Shown here: piece after piece, positions 42,410 through 51,295 of the stretch
Layout: every line of letters begins with the position of its first letter
How positions within the stretch are numbered: the first letter of the stretch is position 1
Assembly (NCBI RefSeq): GCF_001643235.1
Contig: NZ_LQWY01000073.1
Location: 62,001 to 126,000 of the forward strand
From: Domibacillus aminovorans
GTDB taxonomy: Bacteria; Bacillota; Bacilli; Bacillales; Domibacillaceae
Length of the DNA stretch: 64,000 bases
Direction of reading: 5' to 3'
Program-made: the position numbers and the translations under genes
Notes under the pieces: model-generated
Told to the model about the DNA's origin: nothing
Database searches by the model: none
Seen by the model: the letters and a program-made list of their open reading frames with translations, nothing else

Positions 42410-43459
42410 GTGACTGAGAAAATTGCCGTACTTGGAGCAGGCAGCTGGGGAACGGCGCTTGCGCTCGTTCTTGCAGACAATAGGCATGACGTCTTTTTAT
42501 GGACGGAAAATGAAGAGCGAGTGAATGAGATAAACATGACTCATATGAACAGCCGCTATTTGCCGAATATTAAGCTGCCTGAAAACATTACGAGCACAAC
42601 ATCTTTAGAAGAGGCGCTTGTAGATGTTGGCGTTGTGGTGCTCGCTGTGCCGACAAAGGCAATTAGAGAAGTGGCTGCCGAAGTCGTAAAGGCAGCTACA
42701 ACGCCTGTCACGATCGTTCACGTATCAAAAGGAATTGAACCAGATTCACTTTTGCGTATATCTGAAATGATTGAACAAGAAATACCCGCAAATGTGCTTC
42801 GCGATGTGGTTGTGCTGTCCGGTCCTTCTCATGCAGAAGAAGTAAGCTTGCGTCATCCGACGACCGTGACGGTTTCCTCAAAGTCGTCCGAAGCTGCGGG
42901 GAAAATACAAGATTTGTTTATGAATCAGCATTTTCGTGTCTATACAAATCCAGATATTATTGGTGTTGAAATCGGTGGTGCGCTGAAAAATATTATCGCG
43001 CTTGCTGCTGGTATTTCAGATGGTATCGGTTATGGCGATAATGCAAAAGCGGCCTTGATTACACGAGGCCTCGCTGAAATTGCCCGGCTTGGGACGAAAA
43101 TGGGAGCCAATCCGCTCACATTTTCGGGCCTTGCCGGCATCGGCGACTTAATTGTAACATGTACGAGTGTACATTCACGTAACTGGCGCGCCGGCAATAT
43201 GCTTGGAAAAGGCCAGAATCTTGCTGAAGTACTGGAAAATATGGGCATGGTCGTTGAAGGAGTACGCACGACGAAAGCCGCTCACCAGCTGTCTGCAAAG
43301 TATGACGTGCAAATGCCAATTACAAATGCGTTGTATAATATTTTATTTAAACAGCAGGACCCGAAAAAAGCCGTTGATGAATTAATGGCCCGTGTGAAAA
43401 AACATGAGCTGGAAGATTTAATTAACGTGCTCGGGGCGAAACAGGACGAGTTACTATAA
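42410..43459 (+). CDS. gpsA: NAD(P)-dependent glycerol-3-phosphate dehydrogenase
   Basis: A 349-residue enzyme with an N-terminal Rossmann fold ([10 protein letters not shown]) and a helical catalytic domain with [15 protein letters not shown], where the Lys is catalytic, and [19 protein letters not shown]. It makes sn-glycerol 3-phosphate for phospholipids. The start is a GTG with GGGG 8 bases upstream; no better ATG is available. Confidence 0.95.
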   Translation: MTEKIAVLGAGSWGTALALVLADNRHDVFLWTENEERVNEINMTHMNSRYLPNIKLPENITSTTSLEEALVDVGVVVLAVPTKAIREVAAEVVKAATTPVTIVHVSKGIEPDSLLRISEMIEQEIPANVLRDVVVLSGPSHAEEVSLRHPTTVTVSSKSSEAAGKIQDLFMNQHFRVYTNPDIIGVEIGGALKNIIALAAGISDGIGYGDNAKAALITRGLAEIARLGTKMGANPLTFSGLAGIGDLIVTCTSVHSRNWRAGNMLGKGQNLAEVLENMGMVVEGVRTTKAAHQLSAKYDVQMPITNALYNILFKQQDPKKAVDELMARVKKHELEDLINVLGAKQDELL

Positions 43460-43477
43460 ACGAAAGGACGAATCGGA

Positions 43478-43681
43478 ATGTCAGCATCAATGCTCAAAAT
43501 GTGGATATCATTTGCCGGAATGGGGCTGATGATCGTCGCCATTTTCTCGATATATGTAAGCCGCTATAAAATAAACAACAGAGCTATAAAAGGTGTGACT
43601 GCACTTTTTGCTTATTTGTGCATGGTCATTGGCGGTCTTATTGTGGCTTATGTGGTATTAAGCGGTCCGACTGGTCTGTAA
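43478..43681 (+). CDS. yphE: DUF2768 membrane protein YphE
   Basis: A 67-residue protein with two membrane helices (about 6-26 and 38-60) and a basic loop SRYKINNRAIKG between them. The B. subtilis counterpart at this locus has the same length. Function is unknown; it is kept next to sporulation gene spoIVA in Bacillaceae. Ribosome site GAAAGGACG. Confidence 0.85.
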   Translation: MSASMLKMWISFAGMGLMIVAIFSIYVSRYKINNRAIKGVTALFAYLCMVIGGLIVAYVVLSGPTGL

Positions 43682-43695
43682 AGGAGTATCGTGCG

Positions 43696-44421
43696 ATGAA
43701 GAAAAAAAATCAAACAGTTGTTTTTGTGATGATGACCGCGGTATTATTCTTAAGTGGCTGTTTATATCCCGATGAAAACCGCAGTCAAAATCAAGTGCCA
43801 TACGAAGATCAATTGGAGGCTGTGCAGGAAGCAGTTGATCAATTCCAATTGGAACAAGATGGGATTTTGCCGATTAAAACAAAAGAAGACGACCCGGATA
43901 TATATGAAAAATACCCGATTGACTTCAGCAAAATTTCACCGCAATATATGGAAGAACCGCCAGGAAATGCGTTTGAAAGCGGTGGTATTTACCAGTATGT
44001 TCTTGTGGATGTAGAAACCGATCCAACCGTTAAATTAATTGACTTACGCATTGCCGAGCAAATTCAAAGTATTAATATTCGATTAATTGCACATAAGTAT
44101 CCGCCATTTAAAGAGACACTTGCTGATAACGTGTATTCGATTGATTTTAAGGAACTTGGTTATAAAGAAGAACCACATGTGACTAGTCCATATTCACAGA
44201 AGCAATTGCCGCTTGTTATGAGTGGTGATGGAACGTTGTATATTGATTATGCGGCCGATTTATATGCCGTACTGCAGGAAACGAAGGAAAAGCTAGAGCC
44301 AGGTGAAGATATCCGTTCATTACTCGTGAAATCATCACCGTTCGTACCCGCGTACTCTGTCCCGTACACAGTGGACGATCAGGGAGAGCCTATTTTTATG
44401 AACGGCAGGAAGTCTGACTAA
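43696..44421 (+). CDS. yphF: Lipoprotein YphF
   Basis: About 241 residues. A signal peptide with the lipobox LFLSGC places the lipid-modified Cys near residue 22. The rest is an acidic external domain with no motif I recognise; YQYVLVDVETDPTVKLIDLRIAEQ is a likely beta/helix core. Conserved between gpsA and spoIVA in Bacillus. Role unknown. The ATG at 43696 follows GGAGTATCG. Confidence 0.85.
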   Translation: MKKKNQTVVFVMMTAVLFLSGCLYPDENRSQNQVPYEDQLEAVQEAVDQFQLEQDGILPIKTKEDDPDIYEKYPIDFSKISPQYMEEPPGNAFESGGIYQYVLVDVETDPTVKLIDLRIAEQIQSINIRLIAHKYPPFKETLADNVYSIDFKELGYKEEPHVTSPYSQKQLPLVMSGDGTLYIDYAADLYAVLQETKEKLEPGEDIRSLLVKSSPFVPAYSVPYTVDDQGEPIFMNGRKSD

Positions 44422-44442
44422 CTCAGTCAGGCTTCTTTTTTT
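44410..44442 (+). terminator. Terminator of yphF
   Basis: AAGTCTGACT (44410-44419) / AGTCAGGCTT (44425-44434), one G-U pair, loop AACTC, followed by CTTTTTTT. The yphF stop is inside the stem. Confidence 0.88.
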
Positions 44443-44470
44443 CATAAAGACAGGCACACGTTCATACAAT
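44442..44470 (+). promoter_or_regulatory. SigE promoter of spoIVA
   Basis: TCATAAA (44442-44448), 14 bases, CATACAAT (44463-44470), a near-consensus SigE promoter directly after the yphF terminator. spoIVA is SigE-dependent in B. subtilis. The expected leader is about 40 bases and contains ACGGC/GCCGT, but no arm complementary to the ribosome site upstream of the mRNA start. Confidence 0.75.
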
Positions 44471-44517
44471 GTATTGTTGACGGCGGACGGGCCGTTAAGT
44501 ACGGAAGGGGGCTCCTC

Positions 44518-45993
44518 ATGGAAAAGGCAGAGCTGATGAAAGATATAGCAGAGCGAACGGAAGGAGATATTTACTTAGGCGTGGTTGGTGCTGTTCGGAC
44601 GGGAAAATCAACATTCATTAAGCGTTTTATGGAACTGCTCGTCTTACCGAATATGGACAGTGAATCAGAGCGGCGTAGAGCACAGGACGAGCTGCCGCAA
44701 AGCGCATCCGGTAAAACGATCATGACGACTGAACCGAAATTTGTTCCAAGCCGTGCGGCTGCAGTGCAGGCAGGCGGTGTACAAGTAAACATCCGGCTCG
44801 TTGACTGTGTTGGCTATGTTATTCCGGAAGCGATAGGGTATGAAGATGAACATGGCCCGCGCATGATTCAAACGCCGTGGTTCGATGAGCCAGTCCCTTT
44901 TCATGAAGCGGCTGATATCGGAACGCGCAAAGTGATTGAAGAGCATTCGACAATCGGTGTTGTGGTCACAACAGATGGATCGTTTGGCGAAATAAGACGG
45001 AGCGTATATGTAGAAGCGGAAGAAAAAGCGATTGAAGGGCTCAAAGAAGTTGGTAAACCGTTTATTGTCATTATTAATACGGCAAGACCCGATCATGTAG
45101 AAACGGCACAGTTACAACAAGAATTAAGTGAGAAATACGATATTCCGGTACTGGCAATGTCTGTGGAAGCGATGACAGAGTCGAATGTGCTGCACGTGCT
45201 GCAAGAAGCGCTGTTTGAGTTCCCGGTCCATGAAGTGAACGTACACTTGCCTTCCTGGATTATGGCACTTGACGAATCACACTGGCTGCGTGACCGTTAT
45301 AATGATATGGTCAAAGAAACAGTGAAAGATATTAAGCGACTTCGCGATGTCAATCGTGTCGTCGATCAATTTGGCGGCGGCGAGTATATCCAATCAGCCG
45401 TTTTAACTGGGATGGACATGGGCCAGGGGGTTGCAGAAATTAATTTGAACGCACCGGACGGTTTGTATGAAACAATCGTCAATGAAATTATTGGCGAACC
45501 GCTGCGCGGCAAAGAACACTTGCTGGAAATTATGCAGCATTACGCCCGTATTAAAGAAGAATACGGACAGGTGGAAGAAGCCGTGAATATGGTGAGACAG
45601 ACGGGATATGGTGTTGCGGTGCCGTCGCTTGCGGATATGCGCCTTGAAGAACCTGAAATTATTCGTCATGGTTCAAGATATGGTGTCAGAATAAGAGCGG
45701 TCGCACCGTCCATTCATATGATTAAAGTCGATGTAGACTCAGAATTCTCTCCTATTATAGGGACAGAAAAACAAAGTGAAGAACTTGTACAGCACGTCAT
45801 GAAAAACTATGATGAAGATCCATTGTCCGTTTGGGAAAGCGATATTTTCGGGCGCAATTTAAGCTCGATTGTCCGTGAGGGTATCCAATCAAAAGTATCT
45901 CTTATGCCAGACAATGCACGCTATAAATTAAAAGATACACTTGAGAAAATCATTAATGAAGGATCGGGCGGCATGATTGCTATTTTACTATGA
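44518..45993 (+). CDS. spoIVA: Stage IV sporulation protein A, spore coat ATPase
   Basis: A 491-residue protein, one shorter than B. subtilis SpoIVA. Walker A is GVVGAVRTGKSTF near residue 21; the Walker B-like segment is RLVDCVGYV. SpoIVA polymerises by hydrolysing ATP to make the basement layer of the spore coat on the outer forespore membrane. The C-terminus GSGGMIAILL, needed for anchoring through SpoVM, is intact. Ribosome site GGAAGGGGG. Confidence 0.96.
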   Translation: MEKAELMKDIAERTEGDIYLGVVGAVRTGKSTFIKRFMELLVLPNMDSESERRRAQDELPQSASGKTIMTTEPKFVPSRAAAVQAGGVQVNIRLVDCVGYVIPEAIGYEDEHGPRMIQTPWFDEPVPFHEAADIGTRKVIEEHSTIGVVVTTDGSFGEIRRSVYVEAEEKAIEGLKEVGKPFIVIINTARPDHVETAQLQQELSEKYDIPVLAMSVEAMTESNVLHVLQEALFEFPVHEVNVHLPSWIMALDESHWLRDRYNDMVKETVKDIKRLRDVNRVVDQFGGGEYIQSAVLTGMDMGQGVAEINLNAPDGLYETIVNEIIGEPLRGKEHLLEIMQHYARIKEEYGQVEEAVNMVRQTGYGVAVPSLADMRLEEPEIIRHGSRYGVRIRAVAPSIHMIKVDVDSEFSPIIGTEKQSEELVQHVMKNYDEDPLSVWESDIFGRNLSSIVREGIQSKVSLMPDNARYKLKDTLEKIINEGSGGMIAILL

Positions 45994-46002
45994 AAACGGT
46001 CA

Positions 46003-46028
46003 GGCTCTCGATCTCGAGAGTCTTTTTT
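46003..46028 (+). terminator. Terminator of spoIVA
   Basis: GGCTCTCG (46003-46010) / CGAGAGTC (46015-46022), loop ATCT, then TTTTTT. Confidence 0.9.
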
Positions 46029-46069
46029 GTATGAAAACGGTGAAATTGAACGTTTGAGGGGGATTCTAC

Positions 46070-46096
46070 TTGATATGACCGAACACATGTGATAAT
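46070..46096 (+). promoter_or_regulatory. Promoter of hbs with extended -10
   Basis: TGTGATAAT (46088-46096) is an extended -10; TTGATA (46070-46075) lies 15 bases upstream, shorter than ideal. Confidence 0.55.
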
Positions 46097-46116
46097 CTTT
46101 TAACAGAATTACGGTA

Positions 46117-46138
46117 AAACATTGATACAACAATGTTT
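46117..46138 (+). promoter_or_regulatory. 8-bp hairpin in the hbs leader
   Basis: AAACATTG (46117-46124) and CAATGTTT (46131-46138) are a perfect inverted repeat with a 6-base loop, about 30 bases before the hbs start. It is not followed by Ts. It may be an mRNA-stabilising hairpin or a protein site. Confidence 0.5.
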
Positions 46139-46169
46139 ATCGGGTCCTATCCAGGAGGAGGTGAATGGC

Positions 46170-46442
46170 ATGAATAAAACTGATTTAATCAATGAAGTGG
46201 CAGAAACAGCAGAACTTTCAAAGAAAGACGCTACGAAAGCGGTGGATGCTCTTTTCGATGCCATCCAGAACACATTGGCAAAAGGCGACAAAGTACAATT
46301 GATTGGTTTCGGAAATTTCGAAGTACGCGAACGTTCTGCACGTAAAGGACGCAATCCACAAACAGGTGAAGAAATCGAAATCGCTGCAAGTAAAGTACCT
46401 GCATTCAAACCGGGTAAAGCTTTAAAAGATGCAGTTAAATAA
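46170..46442 (+). CDS. hbs: DNA-binding protein HBsu (HU)
   Basis: A 90-residue histone-like protein. [20 protein letters not shown] opens the helical base; the DNA-binding arm contains [19 protein letters not shown]. It coats and bends DNA throughout the chromosome and is essential in B. subtilis. The ATG at 46170 follows AGGAGGAGGTG, one of the strongest ribosome sites in the window, as expected of an abundant protein. Confidence 0.96.
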   Translation: MNKTDLINEVAETAELSKKDATKAVDALFDAIQNTLAKGDKVQLIGFGNFEVRERSARKGRNPQTGEEIEIAASKVPAFKPGKALKDAVK

Positions 46443-46467
46443 GTACATAGCCAATTGAGGCTGTAGA

Positions 46468-46501
46468 TGGGACTGCTCTATTAAGGGCGGTCCCGTTTTT
46501 T
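46468..46501 (+). terminator. Terminator of hbs
   Basis: GGGACTGC (46469-46476) / GCGGTCCC (46487-46494), one G-U pair, then GTTTTTT. Confidence 0.85.
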
Positions 46502-46596
46502 ATGAACAACTTCTCTTTGCCGGACAATGAATTGGTATGCTAATATGTATAACAGTACATAAATAAACGCATTGAGCATATACAGGAGTGATTAGA

Positions 46597-47166
46597 ATGG
46601 ATAGAGTAGATCATGCCAAAATTCAAGAGGCTGTGCGCCTCATTTTAGAAGCAGTGGGAGAAAATCCGGACCGTGAAGGCCTACAGGATACACCAAAAAG
46701 GGTAGCGAAAATGTATGAAGAAGCTTTTTCTGGTCTTCATACGGATCCAAAAGAATATTTTGAAACGGTCTTTGAAGAGCAGTATGAAGAGCTTGTGCTT
46801 GTAAAGGATATTCCGTTCTATTCGATGTGTGAGCATCACCTCGTCCCATTTTTTGGCCATGCCCATGTCGCCTACCTGCCAAAAGGCGGAAAGGTAACGG
46901 GTCTTAGCAAACTAGCTCGTGCTGTTGAAACGGTGGCACGGCGCCCGCAGCTGCAAGAACGGATTACAAATGAAGTTGCAAATGCCATTATGGAAATGCT
47001 GGAGCCGCATGGTGCGATGGTGATTGTAGAAGCAGAGCATATGTGTATGGCGATGCGTGGCGTGAAGAAGCCGGGTGCGAAGACAGTGACGACAGCAGCA
47101 CGAGGCCGCTATGAAAATGATTCACAGCTTCGGACAGAACTCCTTGCGCTCATTCGATCGTCATAA
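46597..47166 (+). CDS. folE: GTP cyclohydrolase I
   Basis: A 189-residue enzyme (mtrA in B. subtilis) for the first step of folate synthesis. Zinc ligands are in [10 protein letters not shown] and [29 protein letters not shown] is the family signature. The ATG at 46597 has CAGGAGTG upstream. In B. subtilis mtrB, coding for the tryptophan-sensing TRAP protein, follows at once; here the 88 bases up to hepS hold no such gene. Confidence 0.95.
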   Translation: MDRVDHAKIQEAVRLILEAVGENPDREGLQDTPKRVAKMYEEAFSGLHTDPKEYFETVFEEQYEELVLVKDIPFYSMCEHHLVPFFGHAHVAYLPKGGKVTGLSKLARAVETVARRPQLQERITNEVANAIMEMLEPHGAMVIVEAEHMCMAMRGVKKPGAKTVTTAARGRYENDSQLRTELLALIRSS

Positions 47167-47186
47167 TGAGCGACTTATGGTATACT
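47158..47186 (+). promoter_or_regulatory. Promoter of hepS-menG-hepT
   Basis: TCGTCA (47158-47163), 17 bases, TATACT (47181-47186) with an upstream TG (extended -10). The -35 overlaps the end of folE. Confidence 0.6.
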
Positions 47187-47254
47187 GTACTTGTTTTTAA
47201 TTGAACGGGAAATAAAAAAACAATGATTTGATTTGAGATTGAGGGGTTTTAGAG

Positions 47255-48010
47255 ATGGATGAGTGGCAAATTGAACAGAAAGCGCTAGTGGAGGAAATTA
47301 GACGGACGTGTTCACAGTCATCTTTGGTCAAAGTGATCGGTGCTCCCGACATTAACTCTCTGCGGGTATCTGCTTTGATGCTGGCATTTACAGACAAGGA
47401 ACGAACAACACTTCAAGTACGAAAGCAAATGACAGCTGCTATAATCATTCAACTGGCCCTTGATACGCACGATCAGATTGCACCAATCTTGACGGAGATC
47501 ACGCAAAAGGATCAGTTAATTGCCCTAGCAGGTGATTATTTCAGCGGAATGTACTACCGGACACTGGCAGAAGCGGGATGTATTCATTACGTTAGTATGT
47601 TGGCTGAAGCTGTTAAACAAGTAAACGAAATGAAAACAGCGCTTCACCAGAAAGAATGTACGTCATCAGCAGATGTGTTCCATACTGTACGCGTGATTGA
47701 ATCGAATATTATTCGTGCTGTCTGCGTAGAAAATGAGGCGGATGATAATTTAATTGAAGCGATGTCTTTATTATTGACGGCGGAACGTCTTCGTAATGAA
47801 ATGGAAAATCCATTTATTGTATACGGTGTGCTTCTTCATATGCTCAATCATTCCTCCCATGTGATAGATGAAATAAAGAGCTATTTATACGAGCTTGAAA
47901 GCAGTATTCTTATGCATATACAAAAGCTGGATAAGCAGACAGCAGCCGTTGTACAGGCAGAATATGACCGTATATTTGACCGTGAACTTCGATATGCGGA
48001 AGAAGGGTGA
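47255..48010 (+). CDS. hepS: Heptaprenyl diphosphate synthase component I
   Basis: A 251-residue, mostly helical protein. [18 protein letters not shown] is the recognisable block of HepS (GerCA). It pairs with HepT to make heptaprenyl diphosphate, the side chain of menaquinone-7; HepS itself lacks DDxxD motifs. Gene order hepS-menG-hepT-ndk as in B. subtilis supports the call. The ATG follows GAGGGG. Confidence 0.88.
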   Translation: MDEWQIEQKALVEEIRRTCSQSSLVKVIGAPDINSLRVSALMLAFTDKERTTLQVRKQMTAAIIIQLALDTHDQIAPILTEITQKDQLIALAGDYFSGMYYRTLAEAGCIHYVSMLAEAVKQVNEMKTALHQKECTSSADVFHTVRVIESNIIRAVCVENEADDNLIEAMSLLLTAERLRNEMENPFIVYGVLLHMLNHSSHVIDEIKSYLYELESSILMHIQKLDKQTAAVVQAEYDRIFDRELRYAEEG

Positions 48011-48014
48011 CGAC

Positions 48015-48719
48015 ATGCAGCAATCGAAAGAAGAAAAAGTCCACCATGTGTTTGAAAAAATCTATGGGAATTACGATAAAATGAATTCTGTCATCAGTTT
48101 TCAGCAGCATAAACGGTGGCGCAAAGAAACAATGAAAATCATGAATGTGCCGGCCGGATCTTCAGCGCTTGATGTTTGCTGCGGTACGGCAGACTGGACG
48201 ATGGCTCTTGCCGAAGCAGTCGGTAAAGAAGGCACTGTTAAAGGGATCGACTTCAGTAAAAATATGCTGCGAGTTGGCGAAGAAAAAGTGCAGGCGGCAC
48301 ATTTGGATCAAGTAGAGCTTATTCATGGCAACGCAATGGAACTGCCGTTTGAAGATAATACGTTTGATTATGTCACAATCGGTTTTGGTCTTCGCAATGT
48401 GCCAGATTATATGCAGGTGCTCAAAGAGATGAATCGTGTGTTAAAACCAGGCGGCATGGCCGTGTGTCTAGAAACGAGTCAGCCGGAGCTGCCGGTTTTC
48501 AAAGAAGGATATACATTGTATTTCCGCTATGTGATGCCGGCAATTGGCCGTTTGTTTGCTAAAAGCTATGATGAATATTCGTGGCTGCAAGAATCTGCCC
48601 GTCACTTTCCTGATATGAAAGAATTGGCACGGATGTTTCAGCAGGCGGGATTTACAAACGTACGCTTCAAGCCACATACAGGAGGCGTGGCGGCGACACA
48701 CTATGGGAATAAACAATAG
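48015..48719 (+). CDS. menG: Demethylmenaquinone methyltransferase
   Basis: A 234-residue SAM-dependent methyltransferase (UbiE/MenG; menH or gerCB in older naming). SAM motif I is [16 protein letters not shown]; later [12 protein letters not shown] and the C-terminal [13 protein letters not shown] are UbiE-family signatures. It carries out the last methylation of menaquinone. Starts 4 bases after hepS. Confidence 0.94.
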   Translation: MQQSKEEKVHHVFEKIYGNYDKMNSVISFQQHKRWRKETMKIMNVPAGSSALDVCCGTADWTMALAEAVGKEGTVKGIDFSKNMLRVGEEKVQAAHLDQVELIHGNAMELPFEDNTFDYVTIGFGLRNVPDYMQVLKEMNRVLKPGGMAVCLETSQPELPVFKEGYTLYFRYVMPAIGRLFAKSYDEYSWLQESARHFPDMKELARMFQQAGFTNVRFKPHTGGVAATHYGNKQ

Positions 48720-48743
48720 ATCAAAAGCCGGGTGAAGAAAAGA

Positions 48744-49706
48744 ATGAATATTAAACTGATCTATTCGCTTATGAAAGCGGATATTGATTTAATCGAAAAA
48801 GAACTCGAACGCGCGGTGAAATCTCACTCTCCTATATTAGAAGAGGCATCTGTTCATTTGCTCAAGGCAGGTGGAAAACGAATTCGTCCGGTTTTGCTTT
48901 TGCTCGGCGCGAAATTTGGCGAATACGATATTCACCGGATAAAGTATGCCGCTGCCGCACTTGAATTAATTCATATGGCTTCGCTCGTTCATGATGATGT
49001 CATCGATGACGCGGTTATACGGCGTGGAGAAAAGACGGTGAAAGCAAAATGGGATAACCGTGTTGCCATGTATACAGGGGATTTTATTTTTGCAGCAGCA
49101 CTTGAATGTATGGCACAAATAGATGATCCGGAAGTCCATCAAATTTTGTCACATACGATGACAGAACTGTGCATTGGCGAAATTGTACAAATTCAAGATA
49201 AATACCGGTATGATCAACATTTGCGTGACTATTTGCGCCGAATCAAACGGAAAACGGCGATTTTAATTGGTACTAGTTGTCAACTCGGTGCGATTACTGC
49301 AGGAGCGCCTGCTCACGTTCATCGTAAACTGTACGAGTTTGGCTATAACGTAGGGATGTCATTCCAAATTACCGATGATATACTCGATTTTACTGGTAGT
49401 GAAAAAGAACTAGGGAAACCGGCCGGCAGTGATCTTTTACAAGGGAATATTACATTGCCTGTTTTGTATGCAATGGAGCAAGATGAACTGCGCAGCCGCA
49501 TTGTAGATGTTTCCGCCCATACAGATAGACGGGATATTAATGAAATTATTTTCTTGTTGAAGCAAAGCGATGCAATCGAACGATCAAATGAATTAAGCCG
49601 CCGTTATTTACACCGCGCACTGGCTATTCTAGATGAACTTCCACCGGGACGTCATCAAAATTCGCTCCGTGAAATAGCCCACTTTATAGGCCGCAGAAAA
49701 TATTGA
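48744..49706 (+). CDS. hepT: Heptaprenyl diphosphate synthase component II
   Basis: About 320 residues. Both aspartate-rich motifs of trans-prenyltransferases are present: LVHDDVIDDA and QITDDILDF, with GGKRIRPVL upstream. It is the catalytic partner of HepS. The ATG at 48744 is chosen; a GTG at 48732 would add four residues. The protein ends FIGRRKY as in Bacillus HepT. Confidence 0.93.
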   Translation: MNIKLIYSLMKADIDLIEKELERAVKSHSPILEEASVHLLKAGGKRIRPVLLLLGAKFGEYDIHRIKYAAAALELIHMASLVHDDVIDDAVIRRGEKTVKAKWDNRVAMYTGDFIFAAALECMAQIDDPEVHQILSHTMTELCIGEIVQIQDKYRYDQHLRDYLRRIKRKTAILIGTSCQLGAITAGAPAHVHRKLYEFGYNVGMSFQITDDILDFTGSEKELGKPAGSDLLQGNITLPVLYAMEQDELRSRIVDVSAHTDRRDINEIIFLLKQSDAIERSNELSRRYLHRALAILDELPPGRHQNSLREIAHFIGRRKY

Positions 49707-49723
49707 TTTTTTCCATGAAAGCG

Positions 49724-49752
49724 TTGTAAATTTACAATGAAAATGATACGAT
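49724..49752 (+). promoter_or_regulatory. Promoter of ndk with a 14-bp palindrome over the -35
   Basis: TTGTAA (49724-49729), 17 bases, TACGAT (49747-49752) with an extended-10 TG. TTGTAAATTTACAA (49724-49737) is a perfect 14-bp palindrome that includes the -35. ATGAAAGCG also occurs twice around it (49715-49723 and 49766-49774). Confidence 0.6.
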
Positions 49753-49802
49753 TCATCATGTCCGCATGAAAGCGGTATACATAACTTTAGGAGTGATGAA
49801 AG

Positions 49803-50249
49803 ATGGAAAAAACATACTTAATGGTTAAACCGGATGGCGTACAACGCGGATTAATCGGTGAAATTACAGCACGTTTTGAGAAAAAGGGATTCCGTCTTGT
49901 TGGAGCAAAACTAATGCACGTATCACGCGAAACAGCGGAAAAGCATTATGGTGAGCATAAAGAACGTCCTTTTTTCGGTGAACTTGTGGATTTCATTACA
50001 TCCGGTCCTGTTTTTGCGATGGTGTGGGAAGGCGAGAATGTCATCGCGACTGCGCGTCAAATGATGGGTGCTACAAACCCGAAAGATGCAGCACCAGCAA
50101 CAATCCGCGGTGATTATGCAGTAAGTGTTGGCAAAAACATCATTCATGGTTCTGATTCTCCAGAAAGCGCAGCTCGTGAAATCGGTATTTTCTTTAAAGA
50201 AGAAGAACTGACACACTATCAAAAGTCTGGTTCTGAATGGGTATATTAA
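49803..50249 (+). CDS. ndk: Nucleoside diphosphate kinase
   Basis: A 148-residue enzyme of usual length. The phospho-histidine is His115 in [21 protein letters not shown] and [17 protein letters not shown] are family signatures. It balances NTP and dNTP pools. It has its own promoter and terminator, so it stands apart from hepT and cheR even though the order is as in B. subtilis. Ribosome site TAGGAGTG. Confidence 0.96.
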   Translation: MEKTYLMVKPDGVQRGLIGEITARFEKKGFRLVGAKLMHVSRETAEKHYGEHKERPFFGELVDFITSGPVFAMVWEGENVIATARQMMGATNPKDAAPATIRGDYAVSVGKNIIHGSDSPESAAREIGIFFKEEELTHYQKSGSEWVY

Positions 50250-50254
50250 TTTTG

Positions 50255-50292
50255 AAAGCTTTTAGCTGTTTTTGAGGCTGAAAGCTTTTTTT
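50255..50292 (+). terminator. Terminator of ndk
   Basis: AAAGCTTTTAGCT (50255-50267) / GGCTGAAAGCTTT (50276-50288) with two G-U pairs, followed by a T run. Confidence 0.88.
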
Positions 50293-50365
50293 GTGTGAAA
50301 ATGATACCACTACTTTTCCTAAATTCAGCTATAATAAAAGGTAGACTGAATCGACTTGGGAAAGG

Positions 50366-51145
50366 GTGAGTGAAATAGACGATTACGAAAAGTTTGTTTC
50401 GTCCATTAAAAAGAAAACAGGAATTGACCTTTCTCTATATAAAGAAGCTCAGATGAAACGGCGGCTAACGTCACTTTATGAAAAAAAAGGCTACCAATCA
50501 TTCTCGGCTTTTTTCGACGCATTAGGCAGTAATCAAGATATGATGAATGAATTTCTGGACCGGATGACGATAAATGTGTCGGAATTTTACCGAAATAGGA
50601 AACGTTGGGACGTGCTGGAGAAAAAAATCTTGCCGCGCCTTCTCAAAGAAAACAGCCGCTTAAAAGTATGGAGCGCGGCATGTTCGACAGGAGAAGAGCC
50701 GTATACAATGGCCATGGTGTCTTCGAATGTTATGCCACTGTCCGCGGTAAAGGTGCAAGCAACAGACCTTGATCAGAACGTGATTCAAAAAGCGAAAATA
50801 GGTGTTTATTCCGAGCGCTCATTGGAAGAAGTACCGGATGCAGTGAGGAAAAAATTTTTTCGAGAAGAAGGACAGTATTTTAAAATAGCTGATGAAATTA
50901 AACGTACAGTAACATTTAAGCAGCAAAATTTGCTGTCCGATCGATTCGAATCAGGCTATGATTTAATTGTCTGCCGGAACGTTATGATTTATTTTACAGA
51001 AGAAGCAAAAGATAGGCTGTACCATAAATTCAATTCAGCACTACGTCCCGGCGGCGTTCTGTTTGTCGGCAGTACAGAACAGATTTTTAATCCGGAGCGA
51101 TATGGGTTTGAAGTAGAAGATACGTTTTTTTATAAAAAAGGGTAA
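50366..51145 (+). CDS. cheR: Chemotaxis protein methyltransferase CheR
   Basis: A 259-residue SAM-dependent methyltransferase. The N-terminal helical domain has [19 protein letters not shown]; the catalytic domain has [10 protein letters not shown], the SAM motif [14 protein letters not shown] and [12 protein letters not shown]. It methylates glutamates of chemoreceptors. No other che genes are nearby, as in B. subtilis. The start is a GTG. TATAAT at 50330-50335 is a likely -10 without a clear -35. Confidence 0.93.
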   Translation: MSEIDDYEKFVSSIKKKTGIDLSLYKEAQMKRRLTSLYEKKGYQSFSAFFDALGSNQDMMNEFLDRMTINVSEFYRNRKRWDVLEKKILPRLLKENSRLKVWSAACSTGEEPYTMAMVSSNVMPLSAVKVQATDLDQNVIQKAKIGVYSERSLEEVPDAVRKKFFREEGQYFKIADEIKRTVTFKQQNLLSDRFESGYDLIVCRNVMIYFTEEAKDRLYHKFNSALRPGGVLFVGSTEQIFNPERYGFEVEDTFFYKKG

Positions 51146-51295
51146 AGCAGGGGCCGTAACGGCTTTTTAAATTTGTCACAAATAAACATGGAATTGTGAT
51201 AAAATGCTCAAAAACAGTCGTTTCGGCTGTTCCACAAAAATAAAATATGATATAGTAGTACATAACCGCTTTAACGTACTGAAGGGAGAAGGAAA

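Noticed and set aside
51150-51172. Possible terminator after cheR (GCCG-TAA-CGGC then TTTTT)
   Set aside because: Only four pairs and a three-base loop; may work weakly but not supported enough to list.
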